Assembly: GCF_000003605.2 (NCBI RefSeq)
Contig: NW_003155746.1
Location: 212,412 to 241,128, forward strand
DNA: 28,717 bases
Source: Saccoglossus kowalevskii
Taxonomy: Eukaryota; Hemichordata; Enteropneusta; Harrimaniidae
Reading direction: 5' to 3'
Both the position numbers and the translations under genes were made by a program. The notes beneath the pieces are model-generated. The model made no database searches. It was not told the DNA's origin and worked only from the letters and a program-made list of their open reading frames with translations. Shown piece after piece: positions 12,101 to 20,220 of this stretch. Each line of letters begins with the position of its first letter. Positions within the stretch are counted from its first letter, which is position 1.

Positions 12101-12840
12101 AGAATTTTTTTTTTTGAATTAGACAGGTTAGAGTCCATCATAAATAACTTTGAATACAGTTAGAGTTGTCAACAGATAGTGAGACAGCCATCTTTCAATG
12201 AAATGTCTCATTTGAGAATAAAAAGAATGAGTGGCAAAAACAGACATAATTTATTCAGAGTACCTGTTGCTACATGTATTAACAGACATCAATTGTGGAG
12301 CTTGTGTTTGTTAAAAAACGAGAACGTATTTGAAAAAAAAAAATACTTTTATATCATAGAAAGGTGAATTTGGTGTGGAAAACGTAAATTATTACATTGC
12401 TCATTTGAAAGTATATGCATATTAACAAAATATAAATGCATTTAAGACAGTTATTGCGGGTAACTACGTCACCGTTTTTATGAATAGATCAACCGGTATG
12501 TGCATGTTGAATACTCCCACTTTTGCATTTGGTTTCAATGAATGAATGTAAACACCAACTTACCGTTCGCGTTCTTTTTGCCGCTAAACCGTCCCTTCAT
12601 TTTCTTGAATGTCGATTTGGAGTGCATAGTCTTTGTTTCTGGGTGTTCCGCCGGGTCTTCCATGAGCGGCGTTTTTTCAGTCGATTTTTTTTGGAATATT
12701 TTCCTTAGTGTCGAGCCATACTTGCGCGCACTCTTTGGGCGTCCTGTCTCCAGCTCCGCCGCGGCAGGCTCGGAGGTTGGCGGAGCTTCTTCAGGTTCTT
12801 CTTCATTTTGTTGACAACAGCAGTCACAACAGTTGCCCAT
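6058..12840 (-). CDS. R-SNARE-like protein with N-terminal acylation motif (3-exon gene model)
   Basis: Exons at 12840-12564, 10399-10302 and 6195-6058 join in phase to give 170 residues. Residues 1-9 (MGNCCDCCC) fit Gly-2 N-myristoylation with adjacent Cys palmitoylation, so the protein is probably membrane-tethered on the cytosolic side. Residues 12-35 are Glu/Pro/Ala-rich, and about 36-92 are basic and Ser/Thr-rich. The C-terminal 60 residues resemble an R-SNARE motif: the sequence VERGEKL places Arg-130 at the ionic zero layer. The following heptad positions are L, T, T, L, A, L, A, L at offsets 4, 7, 11, 14, 18, 21, 25 and 28, the same register as VAMP2 and close to amisyn and tomosyn tails. 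The layers before the zero layer are small or polar (T, A, T, A, T), so the N-terminal half is weak. There is no C-terminal transmembrane segment; the protein ends in a Lys-rich tail. Known family role: R-SNARE motifs without an anchor (tomosyn, amisyn) bind syntaxin/SNAP-25 and restrain fusion. Function here is inferred. Confidence 0.6.
6266..6499 (-). CDS. Possible extra or alternative exon before the last SNARE-like exon
   Basis: This 78-codon open stretch has globular-protein composition (LWSVDGNECQTIVES..., KFDFEEAYSRSKLYIMKFEM). It ends at CTACAG|GTTATT, a weak donor. The following 70 bases to the exon 3 acceptor would form a minimal T-rich intron, and the phase (0) agrees with exon 3. 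No good phase-0 acceptor is visible at its upper end, so I could not connect it to exon 2. I do not recognise the domain. It may be an alternative first or internal exon, a decayed insertion, or chance. Confidence 0.3.
6500..8034. other. Intron of the SNARE-like gene, AT-rich, no further exon seen
   Basis: No exon with matching phase was found. The segment 7047-7580 carries several AATATTCATATTTTA / GGCAATATTT repeats, described separately. A minus-strand open frame at 6767-7009 contains an unrecognised stretch (LVAPLNCSAPSCSFFLEEP) that may come from a mobile element. Confidence 0.45.
7047..7580. repeat. Dispersed AT-rich direct repeats (TCAATATTCATATTTT...GGCAATATTT)
   Basis: Three related copies occur. 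Near 7047-7082 there is TCAATATTCATATTTT then ATTGGCAATATTTA. At about 7520-7541 there is a partial TCAATATTTATATTTT. At 7542-7577 there is TCAATATTCATATTTT then ATTGGCAATATTTT. The outer two are nearly the same over about 35 bases, so they may be the termini of one inserted element of about 530 bases in direct orientation (LTR-like) or a local duplication. Confidence 0.5.
8035..8218. mobile_element. 184-base MITE with 27-base terminal inverted repeats
   Basis: The left end TACCGTAAAATCTGTATTAG (8035 onward) and the right end CTAATACAGATTTTACAGTA (to 8218) are inverted copies, with 25 of 27 bases matching. The outer TA on each side could be a TA target duplication, as made by Tc1/mariner-type elements. 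The inside holds four same-direction copies of TAGAAGCCGC-type sequence (near 8055, 8070, 8144 and 8183). There is no transposase, so it is a non-autonomous element. The 92-codon minus-strand open frame across it is an artefact of the element. Confidence 0.85.
8497..8885 (+). pseudogene. 3' end of a non-LTR retrotransposon (LINE ORF2 C-terminus), decayed
   Basis: Two frames together read as the C-terminal tail of a LINE reverse-transcriptase ORF. Frame 1 (8497-8601) gives WAVFSKANLNAVRVAYNNAF and a stop. Frame 2 (about 8610-8803) gives NGVPTFLSVLRKSRAGFYTR then LTSSENCLIVAAM and a stop. The pattern LNAVRVAYNNAFR followed by GVPTF..LLR...F..RL.SS.N is typical of CR1/Jockey/RTE-like ORF2 ends. 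A short 3' UTR ends in AATAAAAACTATTATATTATTATT, a simple 3' repeat as these elements have. The frameshift, the stop and the missing 5' part show a dead, 5'-truncated copy. Confidence 0.75.
8886..10301. other. Intron of the SNARE-like gene, probably old transposon sequence
   Basis: No exon was recognised. Two AAAAACRCYGGTGTT motifs (near 9207 and 9291) and repeated GTTCACACRC motifs (near 9745 and 9832) suggest debris of mobile elements, but I could not define ends. Short open frames such as 8908-9147 (plus) have no recognisable content. Confidence 0.4.
10302..10399 (-). CDS. SNARE-like gene, coding exon 2
   Basis: The acceptor TCTATTTCAG at 10400 and donor AAG|GTAAAT at 10302/10301 bound 98 bases. 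The leading TA completes the Gly/Val codon left by exon 1 (phase 1), and 32 codons (KSSLNEED...TSQAYK) follow without a stop. The exon ends in phase 0. It encodes an acidic linker and the N-terminal half of the SNARE-like helix, with a Pro about 19 residues before the zero-layer Arg that probably caps the helix. Confidence 0.68.
10450..11197. repeat. Minisatellite, about 20 units of 38 bases
   Basis: The unit is close to CTTGAGCCACTGTYACCTAT followed by GGGAATTCTATTGGTAGT. About 20 copies run head to tail, with scattered substitutions and a few indels. Most units carry an EcoRI site (GAATTC). Two alternating forms (GTTACC and GTCACC) and repeated multi-unit blocks suggest unequal exchange. 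The array lies in intron 1 of the minus-strand SNARE-like gene and ends only about 50 bases upstream of the exon 2 acceptor. Confidence 0.93.
11347..11518. repeat. Pentanucleotide microsatellite (TATTA)n with (TATAG)n tail
   Basis: About 23 near-perfect TATTA units run from 11347 to about 11460, then a variant block with TATAG units runs to 11518. The open frame through it is meaningless. The length is likely to vary between individuals. Confidence 0.95.
11519..12563. other. First part of SNARE-like intron 1, no exon seen
   Basis: This is ordinary AT-rich intron sequence. It includes a run of 13 C at 11930-11942 and a T9 run near 12107. No additional exon of compatible phase was recognised; exon 1 (phase 1) joins exon 2 directly. 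Confidence 0.5.
12564..12840 (-). CDS. SNARE-like gene, coding exon 1
   Basis: The ATG at 12840 starts MGNCCDCCCQQ. An upstream in-frame extension would need a non-ATG start, and Gly-2 must follow the initiator for myristoylation, so this start is preferred. The exon has 92 codons plus one base and ends at a consensus donor, ACG|GTAAGT. The GC-richer codons contrast with the AT-rich introns. Confidence 0.72.
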
Positions 12841-13200
12841 TGAGAACACGAAAACAAATACTAGATACTATGTTTGAACGGCGATCACTGTTCCTGGGTT
12901 TTCAAACTTTTAAACTAAACTTGAGAGAGTGGGAACCATTTCATCCAGGCCACGGTACTGGACAAAATAGGAAATACATGAGCTAACTATGAACCAATAC
13001 CGACGATTTGATGTTAGGTGATTGAAAAATTACGAACCCGCTTCAGATAAAATGCTCGCAATGAACTGACAGTGTCATCAACTGTGCCGTGCAACTCGTA
13101 TTCAACTTGACAGGGTCTAACATAACCCGGAAATAGGACCATACTGCCGTAGATGGCGCTATGCCCGACAAGTTTGACAAACTTTGAATTCTAGTCCGTG
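12841..13200 (-). promoter_or_regulatory. Probable promoter and 5' UTR of the SNARE-like gene
   Basis: This is the region immediately upstream of the MGNCC start codon. It is less AT-rich than its surroundings, with a CCGGAA ETS-type core at 13127-13132 and AGATGGCGCT at 13151-13160, a YY1-like sequence often near TATA-less starts. No TATA box was placed with confidence. The transcription start is not determinable from sequence. Confidence 0.35.
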
Positions 13201-13775
13201 GCACACCAGGCACATCTAGGCTGGCTAAATTCTATCGAAATCATGTTCATTTTAATACATAACATCAGTACATAATAATTGAAGAACAAATAATTGTGCC
13301 CTTATTCTAAAATTGTAATTCGTCTAATGTTAATATTAATCACTGTCAAACGCTATTTGTTAAAACCAACACTAACAACAGCAAAGTGGCCCAGGTGTTA
13401 ATTAAACAAATCGCCCCGTATCACAAATGTATTACCAGTTTAGAAGCGCGCCTCCACCAGTTGTCAGTCAAAGCTACCGATTGTATTATCCCCACTTGAT
13501 TTTACAAATGACACTCACTATGACATCGTCATGCTGGTGGCGGCTAACCATATTTTTTTTTGTGCAACTTTTTCCCCTTCAATTTGAAAATCAATTACCT
13601 AATTGTTTCCATTTGGCATTGGATTAGATTATAGATATGAACGTTTTACGCAGAGCTACTAATTGAACTGTGTAATGGCGGAAACCGCCCGGCAATGTTG
13701 GGTTTTGGGGCACCGCGGAGGACGCAAAACACAGACCTTGTCAGGCTGCCTGACAGCGACCATTCTCCGTTCACT
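13201..13775. other. Spacer, no gene assigned
   Basis: A plus-strand frame from an ATG at 13675 (MAETARQCWVLGHRGG...) begins in CpG-rich sequence but runs straight into the foldback element at 13776 and ends inside it. I do not accept it as a gene. A short palindrome, GTCAGGCTGCCTGAC, lies at 13740-13754. Confidence 0.4.
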
Positions 13776-13985
13776 CAGAGATCTAGATTGGCGCAGATTA
13801 ATTTGTTTTTGTAGTTTTAATAAAATAAAAAAAAAATCGCCAAATGGAGGTGTTAGCGCGAAATCACCGGGGTGATTTCGCAGTTACAGGGGATTTCGCG
13901 CACCTCCATTTCGCGAATTTTTTTATTTTATTTAAACTACAAAAACAAATTAATCGCCCCGACTGCGCCAGTCTATCAGAGATCC
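13776..13985. mobile_element. Foldback (hairpin) element, about 210 bases
   Basis: The left arm (13776-13855: AGATCTAGATTGGCGCAG, ATTAATTTGTTTTTGTAGTT, AAATGGAGGTG, CGCGAAATC) is repeated in reverse complement in the right arm (about 13864-13985: GATTTCGCGCACCTCCATTT, AACTACAAAAACAAATTAAT, CTGCGCCAGTCTATCAGAGATC). Small indels separate the arms. The element is almost entirely stem and has no coding capacity, which fits a MITE or foldback transposon. The exact ends and target duplication are unclear. Confidence 0.8.
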
Positions 13986-14082
13986 CGCGTGATGCGTGAA
14001 ATCGAAATGACAAATGAAGGTCATAGTTTCACAGTGTCGTCAAAACAATGCGTGGGATTTGGCAAACGCGAAAGTATTTTTA

Positions 14083-14240
14083 CAGTGGGGGAGTCGTCAC
14101 CTGCGTACGCGTCAGATGGCCATAGCATGTCATTGTTTACAAACAAGCGTCTACCCACGAGCCTTTGCGTTTTTAGCGTGTGTTGTTATAGTCACTTGGG
14201 ACTGAATTCCCGCACGTGCGCAGGTGACGACCCTCCCGCT
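14083..14240. mobile_element. TTAA-type MITE, copy 1
   Basis: This copy matches copy 2 (15093-15250) in inverted orientation over its whole length, sharing GTCGTCACCTGCG, GATGGCCATAGC, CATTGTTTACAAACAAGCGT, GAGCCTTTGC and AGCGTGTG-TGTTAT. The right end CCCTCCCGCT is followed by TTAA at 14241-14244. The left end (CAGTGGGGGAG) has decayed from AGCGGGGAAG and its TTAA is lost. Open frames across it arise from the element. Confidence 0.82.
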
Positions 14241-14363
14241 TTAATGAAGTAAGTGTATATCAACGCCATATTTCCCACTGAAAGGTGAGAATTTTGACAT
14301 TGAGCCATGAAAAAAAAAAAGAAATTCGAGTTCAAATCAAATTATTCGATTTGCGTGGCTGAC

Positions 14364-14439
<76 letters not shown>
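14364..14439. repeat. Tetranucleotide microsatellite (TTTA)n
   Basis: About 18-19 perfect TTTA/ATTT units occur in a row. Confidence 0.97.
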
Positions 14440-15088
14440 CCGAATCAGCGCACAACTCTGAACACTGTTCATCAAATGTGAAATACTTTGGTTCTCTCTC
14501 ACCTGTCTCTGTCGCCATAACAACCATAAATTCAGTCTTCAAATACACCCAAACTATAAACATTTTTATTGGAATACTTTATCAGACTTGGGAATGAAGA
14601 TATGTACTTCGCATTTTGTGTGCTATAAATTGTAGAAGTTTATGTTGAAGGGGATTTTAAAGTGATTTTGCCAATTGTCATTTTGAGGTTGTAAGAAGTT
14701 AACCAGAAAATACCAGCACTCGTAGCGGGTAAATAAACTGTTGTCATCTTTCGATGACGTGACCAAAATGTGCAATGTGTATTGTCATTGCGCATGCGTA
14801 CGATTCGTTCAGCCACGAGACTTGTTTTTTGCTACTCCACACAATCACGAAAACGGGTGAGAATAAAACACTTATTGAGGGCCAATACAATTTAGGGACT
14901 CGCGTTATCAGTGATATATCGGCGGCCATTTGCGACTAAGTTCTATTCCGAATTGGGGGTATTGGCTAATTCATGGAGCTCCATGGGAATACTTCAGTAA
15001 TAAATAAAATATCAGGCAACTAGCATACGCAAAACAAGGTTTAAGCGTGAGCTTAATTTGCGTTGACGAAAGCTGTTGAAAATAAATG
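14440..15088. other. Spacer between MITE copies, no gene seen
   Basis: No coding exon was recognised. Confidence 0.5.
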
Positions 15089-15092
15089 TTAA

Positions 15093-15250
15093 AGCGGGAG
15101 GGTCGTGACCTGCGCACGCGCGGGAATTGAGTCCGAAGTGACGATAACAGCACACGCTAAAAAAGCAAAGGCTCATATGCAAGACGCTTGTTTGTAAACA
15201 ATGACACGCTATGGCCATCTGACGCATGCGCAGGTGACGACTTCCCCGCT
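15093..15250. mobile_element. TTAA-type MITE, copy 2 (intact ends)
   Basis: Terminal inverted repeats AGCGGGAGGGTCGTGACCTG (left) and the reverse complement of CAGGTGACGACTTCCCCGCT (right) bound 158 bases. TTAA occurs directly outside each end (15089-15092 and 15251-15254), a perfect 4-base target duplication. TTAA targets are used by the piggyBac and Kolobok superfamilies; which one moved this element cannot be told without the partner transposase. There is no coding capacity. Confidence 0.88.
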
Positions 15251-15254
15251 TTAA

Positions 15255-17244
15255 TATTGTATCAATGACTAAGTTTCTTTTGATATTTGTTTTGATCACC
15301 ATTAATTCCCCATATTAAAAGCAGATACCCTGCCTTCACTTTACAGCCCGCTTATTTTAGGTGTACTGCAGGGTCTTAACCCATATTTGTCATATACCTA
15401 CAATAGAACGGGTCTTTAAGAACAAACAAAACCGCCTAACTCGGTGAGTTTCTTATTTACAAATCTAGCTAAATTTAGGAGGTCTTCCTTAACTCATGTT
15501 CTGTAGCTAATTTCTCATTACTCGTCCAAAATGCCAACATTTGATGGTATAAAAATTAGTCAGGGGGTGGTAACCCCACACACTTTAACATAATTACTCT
15601 GATTCTCTGGCTCTGATTCTAAACACGCACTGTATGACAATAGTAATATCGGATAGATAGATAGGCGGTTAGCACAGCTGATGTCAACTATGATTCATAT
15701 TGCTTCAAACGCCTAAGAAGTGGGTACTAAAATAGAGCCATCAAAAAATACTACTGAAAGTGTGCACGTTGATGGTAAGTGTGTCCAGTTTCCCACTAAG
15801 TGATTACTTAGATGTAGGCGAGTAGCCGTGGTTTGATGGGTTTTTTTTTTCAGCGTACGGCGTTGCCAATATCAGTACCAAAATCAATATTGAGTTTACC
15901 GGAAAGTTTTTAAAAGTTTGAGACAGTTCAGTATTTTCTATATAATATAGTTTTCTTTTGACTGTGTGATAACCTCCACGTGTATGCTTAAATTTGTACA
16001 AACCGACCAAACTTTGTGTAACGTGATTATAATTGTAACACGACTTGTTACGGATAACGGCTGAATGTATGACATACAAATATCACAATCATGCATACAT
16101 GATTTTCTGATTTTTTTTCTCGCACAGATCTGATCGAGCTTGTTCGTTTCATGTCGTCGCTCGGACACGAATCAAATAGTAATTCTATGTATGTCCATCT
16201 TTCTGAATCTCATGTATACAATAATAACGATGCAAATTGGGTGGAAATCTGTCTCTTTTAATGAAGTAATAATATGCAGGCAAATCTGCATGCTTTTCAC
16301 AGCATAATTGTCTATGCCCGATGTAAAACATCTTCTGTTTTATTATGTTCAGACAGAAATTCCTCAGTTAAAGATTACAGTCTAAAGAATACATAACGAC
16401 GTGATACGTGGGTATGCGTTCAATCCGTGACCATGGCGCGTGATAATATTGCGTGTGCGCAATGAGTCTGAATGAGTTTAGTGGATAGACCACGAGGCGT
16501 AATGATACTGTGTACGCTCGATGAATTAGATTGAAGTAATATCTGTTAACGATTTAGGTTAATGTCAAAATATTTTATATTGGAGGTTAAAAACGTCTGC
16601 AGGAAAAGTTACATTGCCATGAGCTACAACAATCGTATCAATTTAGTTTTTTTAATTAAGCAGCTTGCATAATTATGTAAAATTGTATTTTATCGTTGAT
16701 TATTCCCGGTTAATATTTCTCTATCTACTGGTTGGTTAAATGCGTTCATCCAAGGAAATAATTGTTAACATTATTCCCGTCAAAAGGAACACATAGATAT
16801 AGACGATAAAACTAAGAACACTCAAATGGGTAAAGGTTAGTTTGCGATATTTAATGTCGTATTATTCTCGATTATTATGCGATTGCCGCAATTGGTCACC
16901 GATTTCCGTCGATATGGTGGTTCTGAAACGTGTCTTTTATTGGAAAGTGGGCTTAATAGTGGCGTGACTGAGCACCAATACACATTCTTGTTAACGAAAC
17001 GGGCATTTAATCCGTTGCATATGGTGGTTGTTAAATCAAATTTCCAAATTTCATTTTCGGGTTGAACAATTTGCGTTCAATATATAATAATTCACCGTTA
17101 TTAGATTCGTGTTTTCAGTCACTTCTTATAAGTCTATTTTTGTGATGGAAATCAAATAAAATACGCTCAATGATAACAGTGAGTCTAAAGGGCACTTGAC
17201 ATTATGTATTTCAAAGGACGACGAAGACGACTTTTAAGAATACA
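15255..17244. other. Long spacer, no gene supported
   Basis: A weak plus-strand exon candidate lies at about 16128-16187, after a T-rich acceptor-like TTTTTTTCTCGCACAG. It reads LIELVRFMSSLGHESNSNS and stops at a GTATGT donor-like site, but no partner exon was found. ATATGGTGGTT occurs twice (near 16913 and 17019). Nothing else is supported. Confidence 0.45.
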
Positions 17245-17345
17245 CTAGTTGGGAGTCGTTACCCGTGCACGCGACAGACTGCTATAGCATGTCGTTTACC
17301 CATGAGCCTTTTCGTTATTAGCGTGTGTTGTTATTATAACGCGAG
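17245..17345. mobile_element. TTAA-type MITE, copy 3 (decayed remnant)
   Basis: GGGAGTCGTTACCCGTGCAC, GCTATAGCATGTCGTTTACC, CATGAGCCTTTTCGTTATTA and GCGTGTGTTGTTAT match copy 1 in the same order and orientation, with deletions. The right end is missing. Confidence 0.72.
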
Positions 17346-18159
17346 TATACTTTTTGCCGTAATGTTAATTAGTATTTATATTTCACACACGGACTTTCAA
17401 CAATATATATAAAATAATATCAGTAAATTCTTGAGCAACTGTACATTACACTTACAGAGATATTCTGTTTTTGTCGAGCGTTGAACCCTTGCGTTCCAAC
17501 TGCTACCACAGACATGTAGTTTCGACATTCATTTACCTTACCACTACCGGAAGTTCCCTTTCAGAAGCAACCACATTAAGTTCGATAATATTCTTACATT
17601 ATGCTTTATTGCAGTTCCTCTGTATACTCTTCTAAAACGAGCGAAACGTCCGTTGTTTAATGTTTGGCATTCAGTTTGTTTTTAGTTTCATGTGTGCACT
17701 CAGTGCTGTTTTAATTAATTTACCAACAATTCCCAGTCTTAGGAACACTGAGGGTGGTACCTGGCCTAACTTAAAATGTACAACATAAAGTGTTTCTCCA
17801 ATGTGTTAAGAACTAAACCAAAGTTCAACATATTTTGACTCTACCATTCCTTCAGGATAAAATTATCTTAGCTTCATATCCATGGAAATTTTATCAATAT
17901 AATTGATTTGAAATATCATTATTTATTAATAATGAAAAATAACAAAATTGTTTACATATAATAAGCTTAAACCCATCCAAAACGCCATATACCTGAAATA
18001 AATGCACAAACGGCACCCATACGCATGTCGACCAATTGATTATTTGGTTTTTTCAAGATGGATGCTGTGCGCTTTGTCGACAGTAAACAATTACAAATAT
18101 TCATCTGGTGCATTATAGTACATTTAAATAAATAAAATTTGAGACTTTGCGATTTTTTT
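17346..18159. other. Spacer, no gene supported
   Basis: CGAGCGAAACGTCCG near 17638-17652 resembles sequence found near ends of some retroelements, but nothing around it confirms that. A minus-strand frame ending ...RMGAVCAFISG precedes a CAG|GTATAT donor-like site near 17992. I found no partner exon. Confidence 0.4.
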
Positions 18160-18350
18160 AAATATGTAGATGACCCTAGGTAGCATCTGGGGGCCATTTC
18201 AGTACACCGAAAAATAGAATTCATGTCTTCTGAAATATTTAATTTGTAACTTAGAAAATCTTAAATATGTTGATGTCTCTAGGTAGCATATGGTACTATT
18301 AATAAGTACATTGAAACAAAGAATTAATACCTTTCAATTTCAAATATTTA
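18160..18350. repeat. Tandem duplication, about 102-base period, two diverged copies
   Basis: TTAAATATGTAGATGACCCT then AGGTAGCATCTGG...GTACACCGAAAAATAGAATT at 18158-18245 is repeated as TTAAATATGTTGATGTCTCT then AGGTAGCATATGG...GTACATTGAAACAAAGAATT at 18260-18350. The copies are diverged but collinear. Confidence 0.72.
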
Positions 18351-18434
18351 TTTTCCTACTTGTTTTGTAGTATACATTACTATATTTTTCTATGTATTGC
18401 TCTGTAGACTTAACAATTACTCTGGGTTATAGTG

Positions 18435-18671
18435 CTACACTGGAAGATCGCAGCCAGAGTGACAACATTCCGATATGAAACTCTCAGCTGCTACTCCATG
18501 TACAGTCAGCTCTTGTTTAGATAAATGCTTATGTAGTTCACCAGACTGGAACCCGTCCCTTTCACACGACAGACACTGCTCATCTCCAGGCAGTTTTATT
18601 TTGTATCTTTGACATAGTTTCTTTTCATCAGAATAGTTACATGATTGTTTTACTACTAATATGGCATTTTG
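18435..18671 (-). CDS. Cys-rich coding-like segment, unassigned
   Basis: A 78-codon stretch open from stop to stop, with no ATG, has protein-like composition and eight Cys: QSCNYSDEKKLCQRYK, CLSCERDGFQSGELHKH, and ISECCHSGCDLPV at the end. The C-terminal ECCxxxCDL recalls an insulin/relaxin A-chain, but the final Cys that such a chain needs is missing and the acceptor is weak. The CxxC...HxxxxH spacing could equally be part of a zinc-binding segment. The plus strand over the same bases also has a Cys-rich 45-codon frame from an ATG at 18475 (MKLSAATPCTVSSC...), so the strand itself is uncertain. Confidence 0.3.
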   Translation of the reverse strand, partial: QNAILVVKQSCNYSDEKKLCQRYKIKLPGDEQCLSCERDGFQSGELHKHLSKQELTVHGVAAESFISECCHSGCDLPV

Positions 18672-19857
18672 TTAGTTATTTGTGTACAGCTGGAGTAAGA
18701 CAAAACAACAGAAAAAATAAAATTGTACCACTTCACTTCTTCAATTGGATTTAGTATTTATATTTTCTAGTTGAATGAGACATTTTGATCACAGTTTACT
18801 GATCATCAGATTTAATTTGTAAATTACTTTATTTGTTTCTTGGAGATTTATCTTCAACTAAACCATGATCATGATCAATATATACATCCTGCAATTTGTT
18901 TGTTTGGTGGGTCAAGCTCAGTCAGAAGTTCTTGTAGAAAAAACAAATACACCAGAAATCTGAAAAAAACAACAAAAACAAAACAAAATAAAATAAACAT
19001 TGCTACTAAAGAATAAATTAATTTATTAGTGGTTTGGGGTATACAACAACAGTAATAGTGATTCATATCCAAGCACAACTGCACTAATAGGCATTCCACG
19101 GGCCAGCCATATTATTTCTTGTTTTTTCTTTATTTGTACCTAATTGGCACACAAACCTTCAAAGCATTTAAATTTTGACTGTCTAACAGACGACCTTTAA
19201 TAAACAAAACATATGTGATGTTCGCAATAGTCACAGTCTAATACAATACACAAATTAGATATAAACATGTAACACTGTACGAACATTGCCGTACTTTAAA
19301 AATGGCTTCCAACTTAAAAAAGTTGAGTCAGCTGTTTGCGTGTGAAACTACCAAAGCCTCTCTACAGCAATGATGTTCCATTAATACAGGCGAGTTTTGT
19401 CTACGTGAACAATAAGCATTAATTTAAGTTTTCAATATTGTTATATGAAGAAATGACGAGAAATTCATGCCCTGACTAGAACCAAATAAATACACTAATC
19501 TGTATTTAGAAAAAACGACTCAATCAAATGAATATTTAATACTTTGCTTTCAATTGAAACTGCATAATTTTGAAATATTCATCTACTCGTACATAATTTC
19601 TATTTTATGTGTTTAATTCTATCATGATATTTGACGAATTCCGCCAGATTCATTATCTCACTAATATAGGTCGACTCATCTGCAATAAGGCTATAAAATT
19701 GGAGCTCTTGGAGCCTAGACTTATGGTTTTTACTTATAAACCGTCTATTCGTGCAGTTCTGAGAAACTAATTTGAAAAAATAAAAAAAGATCCAGCAAAA
19801 TAAACGTTTGAATTAGTTGCACAAACAGCATTTACTTAGGTGTTAGGGATTTCCCTT
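18672..19857. other. Spacer, no gene supported
   Basis: A minus-strand exon-like piece at 18959-18875 follows a good T-rich acceptor (TTGTTTTTTTCAG) and reads LVYLFFLQELLTELDPPNKQ and onward to a stop, but it has no upstream partner. Otherwise the sequence is AT-rich. Confidence 0.4.
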
Positions 19858-20071
19858 TTAACGAGCCGCAATAAATTTCCGATGAGCTTCATCTTCTGGT
19901 CTCCAAGACTTTTGTAGGGAGATCATATGAGTATGACTTGAGCTTGTTAAGTTTCCTTGGCCCTGGAAGGACTTACGCATTTTCCCCATTTCATGATCAC
20001 TTTTCAGTGATGCTTCTTTACAAACCTTACAGATCAGACACAAGCATAGCAATGGTAGACAAAGAGAATTA
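19858..20071 (-). CDS. Possible last exon of a membrane protein gene
   Basis: The acceptor-like GCATTTCAG at 20072 is followed by 70 codons and TAA. The predicted piece begins with a hydrophobic Cys-rich run (NSLCLPLLCLCLICKVCK) and continues as a hydrophilic tail (KSFQGQGNLTSSSHTHMI..., ending EDEAHRKFIAAR). This looks like the end of a transmembrane helix and a short cytosolic tail with possible palmitoylation sites. The entry phase needs two bases from an upstream exon that I could not find. I do not recognise the family, and chance remains possible. Confidence 0.35.
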
Positions 20072-20220
20072 CTGAAATGCTATAACAAGTAACAACTCCC
20101 TAGCCAGCATGTATTTCCGTTCATTCAGTACAAGCAAAAAATTAGTACATATAGAAAATCCATGGAGCACGATTATTTAATGTCTAATTTCAAAATCATA
20201 TATTAATTATATATGTGCAT

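Noticed and set aside
13675-13875. CpG-rich frame starting MAETARQCWVLGHRGG as a possible first exon
   Set aside because: It continues into the foldback element and no donor or downstream exon was found.
14307-14597. 96-codon plus-strand open frame
   Set aside because: Its core is YLFIYLFIYLF from the TTTA microsatellite.
13872-15302. Open frames such as RHLRTRQMAIACHCLQTSV on both strands
   Set aside because: They repeat because they lie in the two inverted MITE copies; they are not paralogous genes.
15938-16187. Overlapping plus exon (LIELVRFMSSLGHESNSNS) and minus ORF (MSERRHETNKLDQICARK)
   Set aside because: The strands contradict each other and neither has a partner exon; the evidence does not favour either.
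17620-17700. CGAGCGAAACGTCCG as part of a Penelope-type element or hammerhead ribozyme
   Set aside because: Only a GAAAC-like core is present; I could not find the CTGATGA partner or a foldable stem set.
18875-18959. Minus-strand exon-like piece LVYLFFLQELLTELDPPNKQ
   Set aside because: The acceptor is good, but the piece is only 28 codons with no phase-matched upstream exon; too little to call.
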